DNA from: Toxorhynchites rutilus septentrionalis
Lineage: Eukaryota > Arthropoda > Insecta > Diptera > Culicidae
Direction of reading: 5' to 3'
Assembly: GCF_029784135.1 (NCBI RefSeq)
Contig: NC_073745.1
Location: 278,353,803 to 278,417,802 of the forward strand
Length of the DNA stretch: 64,000 nucleotides
The notes under the pieces were generated by a model that saw only the letters and a list, made by a program, of their open reading frames with translations, did not search any database and was not told the DNA's origin. The translations under genes were made by a program, and so were the position numbers. Below, piece by piece: positions 55,484-64,000 of the stretch. How positions within the stretch are numbered: position 1 is the first letter of the stretch; each line of letters opens with the position of its first letter.

Positions 55484-55984
55484 ACTAGATGACCCGGCAA
55501 ACTTCGTCCCGCCCAAATTTTTTTTTTTGTTATAAATACCTTCAAACATTCACGTTTTCTTACTATGAGCAAGTTCATGGGTCCAAATGACATGTTTCTC
55601 CGTTACATGGAATAAATGTTTTATACAGAAAATATGATAGAATAAAGACAGCCCTAAATCGGACAATTCCTTCCTCGAGTTCTGCTCTTATCAACACATC
55701 CGGCGATCCGTTTTTTGTTATAGATAGGAGAAGATATAGGTGTGCTTTTCATCACAATAAAATCCATTTCCAGTTTCGAACAAAGACCCTAAAACCTCCA
55801 TATGCTTAATTTGGTTCCAATTTGTGTTTATCTTGTATGGCAGCTCCCCATAAGAGAGGGGTGAGGAGTATCTAACAATTGTAAAAAACATTTATTGCAC
55901 TCTAAAACCTCCACATGCCAAATTTGGTTTCATTTGCTTGATTAATTCTCGAGTAATGCAGAAATTTGTGTTTAATTTGTATAT
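55484..55984 (-). mobile_element. Helitron-like element, third copy
   Basis: It starts 'tactagatgacccggcaaac', like 2627, and contains the family's ~140-bp modules ('tttgtatggcagctccccataagagaggg', 'cacatgccaaatttggtttc', 'tctcgagtaatgcagaaatt'). It ends abruptly after 'tttaatttgtat'. About 0.5 kb, non-coding. Confidence 0.6.
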
Positions 55985-56088
55985 GTGAACAGTCGTTCAA
56001 ACTGATGATTTGTCCAACATATCAGATTGAATAAACTAAATTTCACAAGAAATTCCTTAGATACCATGCGCACATAATTACGGCCTAA

Positions 56089-56297
56089 GGGCATCCGCAC
56101 CAATGCGTTGTTACAGACATTTTGACAACCCTCACCATAACGCAGCAACCCCACTGGTGGTTGCGGTTCAGGTGTGGGAAATAGTAATCTGCCTCTTGGT
56201 GAATAGTGAGTTAACAAATTTAGCAACGCGATAGCAACCGAGCCAAGTGTTGTCGAGACTAGAAGCCTTGAATAGTTACGCATTGGTGCGGATGCCC
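56089..56297. mobile_element. PIF/Harbinger-type (Tourist-like) MITE, 209 bp
   Basis: Perfect 20-bp inverted ends GGGCATCCGCACCAATGCGT at 56089 and its complement ending at 56297. The 3-bp duplication TAA is at 56086-56088 and 56298-56300. GGG-type ends with a TAA target are the standard Harbinger/Tourist signature. No coding capacity. Confidence 0.9.
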
Positions 56298-56334
56298 TAA
56301 TGGCTATCGAGAGAAAAATTACAGTTTTTATTCA

Positions 56335-56470
56335 TATTTTGACATACGACAGCTCTACTGAAGTACAGGGTGACTCAAAAGTCATTAAATTCTTCAAACT
56401 TAAGGTGACTATCAATACGGTATCTATAGTCAATAGTTATACTACCAAACAAGCAGGTGAACACTTTGCC
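56335..56470 (+). repeat. Dispersed 'GGGTGACTCAAAAGTCAT' repeat
   Basis: This is the reverse partner of 42185-42315, and its right part ('aggtgactatcaatacggta...caatagttat') matches 51395-51435. Element ends are unclear. Confidence 0.6.
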
Positions 56471-57029
56471 CCCCCATGACCAGTTTGCTCCCACTGCCCC
56501 AACCCCAACAAAGTGAACACATTGTCGCACAAAAAGGAGCATCGGTCTCGTCACTTCTTGGAAACGGAGCAATGAACGGTTCATTATCGTTCTGCGAAAA
56601 TGTTCGCTTCCTGCAGGTGGAAACAATCGCAAATCAACAATAATCGCATCACAGTCATTCGAATTATAACTGCCATGGTCCCCCATTTTTGGGGTGGCTA
56701 AATTTAGCTTGATTTTATAAATAACACCATGCTTGTGTACCCGTATTTGGGTATAATGATCAATTTGTGCCCGATCGGACGATTGAAAATAACATAAAAC
56801 GGGTCGTGTCAAAACAAATTGACAATTATACTCTCGCTCAAACGGGACTCAACTCCTTCATTCAACCACTCAATCGATTTCCATAACAGTGCGTTGTTTT
56901 TGAAACACGCCATGCCACTCTGGCTGTTGCATAACTCTTTGCAGACCGTTTTCGCTCGACCTTGGAATGAGGCTGCCAGAAAATGGGATGGCTACACATA
57001 GTGTTCAGTTATTTGTCAACAGATCTTAC
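56471..57029. other. Unique intronic sequence next to exon 2
   Basis: Moderately GC-rich and repeat-free. It contains a C-rich block (56470-56515). It lies 0-0.55 kb downstream of exon 2 in transcription order, and no further exon is seen. Confidence 0.4.
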
Positions 57030-57231
57030 CGTATCAATGAGAGCAGGTCACGTTCGCGCACATTCAACGAGTAGTTGGGTTTGGCGGCCATCTCACACAG
57101 GAGCTTCGGGAGGCATGCCTCGCGTAGGGAGTTCTTCAGCCGCTCCTTGTGGGCGGCCGATTCGGTGCTGCTGCTGCCACTTTTGTAGTTCTGCTGTGCG
57201 GTGTTTTTACTCAATGCCACCGGGGGAATCT
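57030..57231 (-). CDS. Exon 2 of secreted cysteine-containing protein gene
   Basis: Minus strand: the acceptor ...CATCGGCAG| at 57232, with a pyrimidine tract (TTCTCTTTTCCCCTCCC) about 40 bases upstream, and the donor CG|GTAAGAT at 57029. The first two bases finish the Glu codon opened by exon 1 (phase 1). Then come 66 codons, and two bases (CG) are left for exon 3 (phase 2). The exon encodes a Ser-rich linker (YKSGSSSTESAAHKERLKN), then REACLPKLLCEMAAKPNYSL and ERDLLSLI. The C-x4-C-E pair before a small-residue loop recalls the first cysteine pair of DM4/12-type proteins (C-x4-CE). Codon use is G/C-rich at third positions, in contrast to the flanks. Both exon edges agree with the neighbouring exons without any shift. 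Confidence 0.85.
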
Positions 57232-57811
57232 CTGCCGATGTCGTTGTCACGTGGGCACATCGCGTTGATTAAGCAGGGAGGGGAAAAGAGAAGAAACACG
57301 TGCAGAGAAATTAGTGCTGGGAAAAATACTTCACTTTCATTTTTTTTTCTTCGATCGTTAACCCCCACAGATGAGCTGTGCTGCAGATGATGGTATATGT
57401 TTCACGCATGGAAGACAACTTAAGCTTTTTGTTGCAAATGAATATGAAACCGGTGCCGTAATTGAGCTGCGCTTTTTATCTGCGTGATATAACGTGTGCA
57501 TAAATTCAATCCACGATTTCTTTCGAATTCATTTAAAACTTGAATAACCAGTCCGAGTGCCATGTGTACCATTTTATTATCGTGTGTGACGTTGTGATTG
57601 CTGCGGTTCGTGACTAATGAAAGCTGAGGAACTCCCCCGCTCCAATTTGTTACCAACTGGAGCCACCTGGTTTGAACACATTTAATTGCAGTATGTACTA
57701 GCAACATTTGACAACAGTTTATATCTTTGGTAAAATGCAATGATATATTTATTCAAAATCTTATACGAACAAACATATTCAGAGAGTTCATGTATAACCG
57801 GAAGCAATATA

Positions 57812-59340
57812 GGGTAAGTGACCCAATTATGGAGGAGATCTGTCACCAATTTGCAGAAATTTGCGAATAAATACTCTATTTCAGTTTAAAAGTATACAAA
57901 AGCAGCTTGAACTATGTTTTTGAAGATTCTCACTGATATTTCGATGATTAATTGACTAAATTGTATAAAACATGTTTGAAAATGTGATTTCCATGTACCC
58001 ATTATGGTAATAGTGTTCCTGGAGTTTCGTAATAAGTGTTCCTATTATGGTAATAGTCTGTGTCACATGGAAAAAGTATTAATAGGATTCAAATAATACG
58101 TCGATAATAATTTTTAAGTAAAATTATGACTCTAAATCTTATTCCTAGTATGCAATACTATGTCGTTGATTCTACACTCGACAAAAATTATGGGAACGGA
58201 GCGCGAAGTCGAAGTTTTTAAGTGATTCTAGAAGTGCTGTTACTTTGTGAAAAACCAACGCATGAAGATGGTATATACATCATTTCAAAGCTTCATGTTT
58301 TGAAGTGTGATACTTGAATGCTTCTTTTTTTTGTGTGTGTAGGTGTAGTGGATAACAATACTGGAAAGAAAAAAAATCGATTTTTTCTTTTTTTTTAGAA
58401 ATTTTGTAGATTAACGCAGTGTTTTATTAACCAAGTCAATAGAAAATCCAATTAACCTTATCCATCAGCATTCATTTGATTCCAAAAACTCCCCTGTAGG
58501 TTATTTTACTACAGGAAAATGTTTTGATACACTGAATAATTTCCTTTTTTCTAATGAATACTTTTTTAATAATACGATTATTCCCCAATCAGAATGCTTG
58601 TTTTGAAAATTCAATAAATTCTGTACAAGGCACAATTCTGTTCAATGTGTGTAATGTGTGAATTCAATAAATTCTGTACAGGCAATGAAGGTATAGAAAA
58701 ACAAAATTATCGAATTTAAAGAACCGACCACGTGCATTTTGTTTATTGGTCCAAAAAAATAACTCTGAGCGCTTTGAGGCACACCTAAATCATGTCCGAT
58801 CAAGCTGAAATTTTGCACAGATATTTTTTTTGGGCCAATAAACAAAATGTACATGGTCGGTTTTTGAAATTTGACATGACCATTTTCGTTGCCACCCTAA
58901 GGAACATGCATCTTTCGATATTGCGTTAATTGACACGTAAATTGTACCAATTATGGTAATACAAAAATACATGTTTATTTCGATAAAATCGTATAAATTG
59001 ACCGAATCACAAGATCAAGAAGGTTGTGATGGATACGTCAACACTGTGGTTGCATCAAAACAACCACTTCGCAGCATATAAATCTCACTATTTTGATCGC
59101 ATTTTCCTTAGCAAAATGCTAAGAAGCAAGCATCAATGAGACACACTATTTTCAAACTAAATTTTTCAACGTAAGAACAATGTTTCGCATGGAATCAAGT
59201 ACCAGAATCGACAAAGAAGAGATTTCTGATGTTTAAAAATGGTTTTAGAGCCTTGAAAAATAAGATATGCTTTCTAAATTAACAAAAACCCACTCGTATT
59301 ACCATAATTGGTACTATTGCGATGATAGGTATTTCTACCC
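57812..59340. mobile_element. TA-flanked 'CCAATTATGG' element, 1.5 kb
   Basis: Imperfect ends GGGTAAGTGACC and (complement) GGGTAGAAATACC are flanked by TA (57810-57811, 59341-59342). The motif 'gtaccaattatggtaata' or close variants recurs near 57835, 57995, 58035, 58950 and, inverted, 59297, clustering towards the ends like transposase-binding repeats. No ORF. Superfamily inferred as Tc1/mariner-like from TA only. Confidence 0.5.
58722..58863. repeat. Small hairpin, ~40-bp arms
   Basis: 'accgaccacgtgcattttgt' plus 'ttattggtccaaaaaaa' (58727-58762) faces 'ttttttttgggccaataaac' plus 'aaaatgtacatggtcggt' (58824-58861), with about four mismatches and a 60-base loop. It lies inside the 57812-59340 element. 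'ttattggtccaaaaaa' also occurs alone at 60617. Confidence 0.78.
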
Positions 59341-59692
59341 TAGTTAAATTGAAAAATTATAATTTTTCATTGGTTCATGCGATAATGACGTGTAAGATTT
59401 ATTCACATCAAACCTGGAAGCTTGGAAACTACTGAACCGTAGAACTTGAGACATCGTGTACGACAGAATGAAAAGAAACTCGTTTCGAGAAAAACGCGTT
59501 TCAATTTTTTAGCCTACGGAATTGATTAGAAACCGCATCACTAAAATGACTATACCTCGATAAATTATGGGAATTTCGAAAAGTCTTTTCTAGGGTATAT
59601 TCTTCAATGCCTAATATGAAGATTTTTTTGTGATTTTATTCAAATTTCTAGACTAGAATAATGGTACATTCTGTCAAATACATACCGGGAAT

Positions 59693-59905
59693 TTGTTGTT
59701 TCTAAGAAAATGATTTATTTATCATCTAAATTTATATTGTCGCCTTCAAAATAACTTTTTCCAACGAACAATCTAGTCATCGAGACTGTATTCAGGTATT
59801 GCCTTCAGCTCGTAGCTGTGTTCAACAATTGCAGTGAATTCGTTTTTATGTCCTCAATACTGTCAAACCGGGACTCACGAAGCGGTAATTAGTATCTTCG
59901 ATCAA
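59693..59905 (-). pseudogene. mariner-like transposase C-terminal relic (second)
   Basis: The minus strand reads SRFDSIEDIKTNS, ELKAIPEYSLDD.IVRWKK and FEGDNINLDDK across frames. This is the end of a SETMAR-type mariner transposase (RFDSIEEIK...ELKAIP...CFDDW..RW..C...GSYFEGDNI). It is of the same type as 52110-52470 and equally dead. Confidence 0.66.
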
Positions 59906-60177
59906 TAGAATTATCCATGTCAAACATAACCGAGCAAAAAAGAAAAGTTGATTTGATCTTAAAGACGATGTAAACAAACTAAATGACAGATCACGCTCAA
60001 AATTGACATTAAGACATACATATAGTTGTACCAACTTAAACAAAAAATTGAAAAACGTCAACCGGGAAGCATTCAAATAAAAAATTCCCGGTTTATTTTC
60101 GACGGAATGTATATTTGTATTCAATAATAAAATTTCAAAATTGGGAAGTAAGGAACTAATATGAACTGATATACACC

Positions 60178-61600
60178 CAGGTTTTTTTACGCGGTTTTTT
60201 GCGTGGTTTTTTACGAGGTTTTGATACGAGGTACTGCACGTGTATCGGCAGTAGAGTATATGAATCACAAGGGAATCTTCTAGCAAAAACCTCATTCGTG
60301 AGGAAAACCGAACTATAGCTACCAGTAACTAACGAAATTGCAGGAAAAAACTACGGGTTTTCGGAAGCGAGCAACACTCAACTTTTACTTCCGTTCTACG
60401 TAAGGATAGTTTCATTTGATATCTATCATTAGGTGACATGTTTTGACGTAGGACTACGTCTTTCATTTCTGTACGGGGGTGTAAGTTCAGAGTTTCGAAA
60501 ACGAGAGAGTGACGCTGGACTGCCAGGTTTTGAACGTTAATATCTCTTTACCGGCTGAATGGAGTGGTATAATAATCTTAAAGATAAAATGTCAACGAGT
60601 TATATGATTGTCACTTATTGGTCCAAAAAATCGTTTCACTAGCTTAAAAATGGCTTTGAAAGCAATTGAAGTCATAACAATCTAGCTCATTGATGATGAT
60701 TGGTGATTGCAATGTGTTCCCGAACACGGACGCAAAATCTATGCACCAGGAGAAATCGTCAAAGCGAATACATGCAAGCTGTGATTTTCTTTGCTCGCTT
60801 GCATTGGTTTTGGGGAACCATAGCGAACACATGCAAGGCGTTTGTACTTTTATTCGCATCAGTTTCTGTTCTGCTTTCGCATGGAATAGACATGAAAAAT
60901 TGTTTGCGTGTGAATGCGTCTGGGCGACGGAATATTCGCAACCATTTACGCACTCGACTTGGTGTTCCCGTGATGCAATCCAATAGCATCAGTTTCTGTT
61001 CTGCTTTCACATGGAACAGTCATGAAAAATTGTCACATCACGATAAAATTAAAATAAATTTTATGCAAGGTTATATAGACTTTATTTCGTTTTCAGCATG
61101 AAATGGCACCCTAAGTTTCTATTCTCACGAAAATGAATCACGTATCAAACATCTTCAGTTGCCTTTACAAGGCCACTCAAATTCCATCGGTTCGTTTCGG
61201 GACCACCAACAAGTTCGAAAGAGTTGAAGTTTATGTTAATAACAATACCATACTTATACTCATCCACCCACACTAAAAAGAAAAAAAAACTTTCAGCTAT
61301 CTTTCCAAATATTCATTAATTCATTAATTAAGAATTGATTCAGATGCAACTTCAAATGAATGATTACCGAGCCAACGGTTGTCCTACGTCTACCTTGCGA
61401 TTATACCACAAATATAACCCACTTCTTGTTTTTTTACGCGGATTTTCCAACCAACGCGATGTTTTTTTACGCGGATTTTTGAATTACGGCGGTTTTTTAC
61501 GCGGATTCTCCAATTGAAAAAATCTTAAACAAAAAACTTGGGTGTACATTAAAATCACCAAACCTGGGTGTACATTAAAACAAAATCCTGGGTGTACATT
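60178..61600. mobile_element. 'ACGCGG' element, long copy
   Basis: It starts at TA-CACCCAGGTTTTTTTACGCGG and has stacked 'ttttttacgcgg' modules at both ends (60181-60220; 61430-61505). It finishes with three tandem copies of 'c(t)tgggtgtacattaaaa' (61541, 61563, 61588). The interior matches 34540-34750 and 31140-31330 in reverse. 60690-61050 holds tandem 'catcagtttctgttctgctttc.catgga' units. No transposase. Confidence 0.62.
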
Positions 61601-61698
61601 AAAACTATGAACAATGCGTAATTATTCAATTTACGTTTTATTTGCAACATAACGCAATTTAATCGACTTTTAAAAATGATTGGATGATAACTCAATTT

Positions 61699-62098
61699 AT
61701 AGTTAACTGGCAACGCAAATGGAACGAAGATGAATTGGGCCGGTGGCTCTACTCGATTATCCCTAAGGTTAGCCTCAAACCATGGTTCAAAAGTCTGGAC
61801 TTCAGTAGGTACTTTATTCGAACCTTCTCCCGACTCATTTCCAATCACTGTTCGTTAGACGAGCTACTCTTTCGTTTCAATCTGGCCGGCAGCAATCTTT
61901 GCGTTTGTTGCCAAGACATCGAACACGTTGTTTGGTCGTGTGAGGTGTATCTTGTCGCCAGATCGAATTTGGAAAACTCCCTTCGGGCTAGAGGAAGGCA
62001 GCCCAATGTGCCGGTGAGAGATGTGTTGGCACGGTTAGACCTTGATTACATGTCCCAAATATATGTTTTCCTTAGAGTTATCGATGTTCGTGTGTGAT
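61699..62098 (+). pseudogene. I-type LINE ORF2 C-terminus
   Basis: The open frame reads NWQRKWNEDELGRWLYSIIP, then SNHCSLDELLFRFNLAGSNL and CVCCQDIEHVVWSC, ending at TGA 62096. It corresponds to the last ~130 residues of the ORF2 at 35022-37607 and 46631-50310, with substitutions throughout, so it is a sister subfamily. It holds the terminal Cys/His motif but no RT or RNase H active site. It is a dead-on-arrival copy and not a gene. Confidence 0.88.
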
Positions 62099-62349
62099 TA
62101 TCCTTATATCCTTATACCCTTCTTTTCTTCCTTTGTGAGTAAATGGTTCCCTTGCGATAAACAGAAGAAAAAGTTGTAGTTGAATGTAAATTAACAATAG
62201 ATGTACGAATAGATTTAAGAATTGAGTATGTGTGTGTGTGTGTGTCTCATATCCCAACCTTTTCCTGAGAAAATATGTCACCCTTCTAATCTCGAGCCCA
62301 CCGCGAGTAATCGGTTTCTCACATTACTAACCATAGATTTAAGAATATT

Positions 62350-62455
<106 letters not shown>

Positions 62456-62543
62456 TTTAAAATAGATTTAAGAATTCGTCTTCTTTAAACTTATGTAATT
62501 GAACCTATAAAAATAAACGAATTAATAAAAAAAAACTCAATTT

Positions 62544-63484
62544 CTCCATGCAAAATTTTTCATCGTTATGCAATGTATAACACAGGTATTAAGCAGTTTA
62601 TTCAATAATATTATGATAGGTTATAATCTTCTCTGTTAAGAAAAACAATCACCTATGGCAGTTCGTTCCACCAAGTTCAATCTAATGGTACTCGGACCGC
62701 AAAAACATCAAACCACCCAAACTTTCAAAAAACACCTAACTTTGCTCTTTCCCACTACCATTTGTTTCGATTGATGACCGATCAACTCTTCAATGTCTAC
62801 GATGTAGTCGAAAGTTGGGTAGTACAGATATACCCCGTGAAACAAGCCGAATCCTTTGAATCCTCTGAATAAGGTTTCTTAGCCTTATATATCTATGGGC
62901 ATTGACCTATCGACAATCCCCGTACATATAATCTCATTTACACGGTGTTTCGATTATAATATATATTGTTATCAATTGATGGTATCTAAAATTCAAGCAA
63001 TATGATAGAAGTATATTCAAAATATTAGGAATTGGTTCTGAGAATGTTCGGAATGAATTGAATGATAAGATTTTTTCAATTTCATTAACATTCGAAACAA
63101 AATCCATGAATGACGACATTCAGAACCAAAATATTCATTTAAAGTCGTCACAGAGAAGCAGCTGGCCTTTACTTTTAATTAATATTGAATTTCAAGGCGA
63201 GAAAACCTGTTTCAAATATCCGCCGAGACGAATTTTCAAGAGTGAAAACTGCATAAATTAAAGTTAATCTTCTGTGTTCTGATCGGATCGCCCATCCTAA
63301 CCCTATGTAAACATGTTAAAATTTGGCTATATGTGTCCTGAACTCAAATGTTGGTTGGTTGAAAACGAAATCGCTGCAAACCGAATGCCGGATATACTAA
63401 GTCTGAGAACGTGTGTAGCGCCCGGCTTAACCGGGAAGACGTAAACAAACGCCAGAGTTACCAACTTCTTCTGTTTTAACTCAC
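62544..63484. other. Repeat-free part of intron 1
   Basis: No recognised repeats or exons. It is the first intronic kilobase after exon 1, a common place for regulatory elements in insect genes, but no specific motif is claimed. Confidence 0.4.
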
Positions 63485-63677
63485 CATTATCGTGGTTTGA
63501 TCTAGTGCTGGCATCAATTTGATTGTGATTGCTGCCTTCAAATTCAGTGGAGAAGCCCGTAAGTAGTGACTTGTCCTTCTGCTCCTTCTTTGCTCCACCG
63601 TATCCAAGTAGATCTCCAAAAATGATCACAGCAAAAGCCATAGCGAAAATAATTCGGAATCTCCAAACAACTTCCAT
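63485..63677 (-). CDS. Exon 1 of secreted cysteine-containing protein gene
   Basis: This contains the first ATG (63677-63675) of the frame, in the favourable context AAAAATGG. It encodes 64 residues plus one base, ending at ATG|GTGAGT (donor, phase 1). The N-terminus is a signal peptide: MEVVWRFR with two Arg, then the hydrophobic core IIFAMAFAVIIFGDLL, with likely cleavage about residue 24-28, then a charged KKEQKDK segment and an acidic/Asn-rich tail. Joined to exons 2 and 3 the product has 194 residues and all four to five cysteines lie in its second half, so it is likely secreted through the ER. A GTG-initiated extension upstream is possible by frame but has no support. Known function: none that I can state. 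Confidence 0.84.
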
Positions 63678-63956
63678 TTTTAATTTGCCTCTTACACAAG
63701 CACTGGAATGCACACACTTAAAAAATCAATCGTATTCGATATGCACTTTTTTTCACAATATTCGAGACTCTTTCCTTGGTATGGTTATTCGAATTCGATC
63801 TCAAACAGCCTTTAGCGCATTAACCTTCACGATTGCCGATTAACATTGCGGTGTTAACCCAATAACTCGAAACTGGATCCTGCTTCCTTACGTAGCTACA
63901 ACCACTTCACTTTTAATATAGCACCAACAGATCCCTTTTCGGGTCAATTCCCTACC
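63678..63956 (-). promoter_or_regulatory. Probable 5'UTR and proximal promoter of the minus-strand gene
   Basis: About 280 bases separate the start codon from the TATA-like box. The short ORFs seen here are not in frame with the gene. The transcription start would be expected near 63930 if the TATA-like box is used. Confidence 0.4.
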
Positions 63957-63965
63957 AAATTTATA
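63957..63965 (-). promoter_or_regulatory. Candidate TATA box (TATAAATTT)
   Basis: Minus-strand TATAAATTT lies in the right place and sense upstream of exon 1, preceded by CCTTATATTGG (63971-63981). In A/T-rich DNA such matches are frequent, and no initiator motif was convincing. Confidence 0.3.
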
Positions 63966-64000
63966 GTAACCAATATAAGGCACGAGTAAAATTACAATCA

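Larger units (their letters stand above)
27690..57029 (-). other. Intron 2 of the minus-strand gene, 29.3 kb, TE-filled
   Basis: The intron is bounded by CG|GTAAGAT on the exon 2 side and CCCACAG| on the exon 3 side, both phase 2. Nearly all large mobile elements of the right half lie inside it, in both orientations. 27735-28460 and 42310-46620 are its main repeat-poor stretches. Confidence 0.72.

Overview
The window looks like AT-rich, TE-dense insect chromosomal DNA. It most likely comes from a culicine (Aedes-like) mosquito. That inference rests on ITmD37E (DD37E) transposons, a family described from mosquitoes, together with I/LOA-type LINEs carrying RNase H, tRNA-headed SINEs with GAA tails, mariner and Tc1 relics, and spliceosomal exons. 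I see no bacterial or viral genome organisation. No species name can be proved from the sequence alone.

Host genes are sparse. A minus-strand gene fills the right 36 kb (63677 down to 27500). Three exons join with matching splice phases (1, then 2) into one 194-residue reading frame with a signal peptide at the start and cysteines in the second half. It may belong to the insect DM4/12-type family of small secreted proteins. Its introns are about 6.3 and 29.3 kb and are filled with nested repeats. On the plus strand at 6567-6683 there is one symmetric phase 1-1 exon encoding a single EGF-like domain of an otherwise unseen gene.

Left third (1-27 kb): a hAT-type MITE with an 8-bp TSD (342-1295); a Helitron-like element with 140-bp tandem units (2627-3105); the 3' end of an I-type LINE (4391-5022); the EGF exon; a decayed mariner; a pogo-like TA element split by a mariner (9466-11863); a tRNA SINE; a LOA-like LINE relic (12298-14298); a three-level nest (16835-19745) of an outer TIR element holding a TTAA element and a Tc1; a 405-bp foldback; and an ITmD37E copy (24123-25376).

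Right two thirds (27-64 kb) is the exon/intron territory of the minus-strand gene. It holds a second pogo-like element with a large foldback (28747-31073), a 1.05-kb palindrome (31517-32566), a Helitron-like element invaded by a retroposon, an I-type LINE inserted in an 'ACGCGG' element (35022-38129, perfect 11-bp TSD), a second TTAA element with a SINE inside, a 0.9-kb palindrome (40935-41825), a second I-type LINE split by a nearly intact ITmD37E copy (48941-50239), a Harbinger-type MITE, further mariner relics, and a small I-type LINE containing a (TA)n tract.

The transposons do not act together as a system. The most distinctive biology is the nesting, which gives clean filled/empty site pairs and relative ages, and several long inverted repeats inside a transcribed intron, which could make double-stranded RNA. 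I did not find a convincing new multi-gene system. The best candidates for undescribed material are the TTAA family, the foldback elements and the Helitron-like family.
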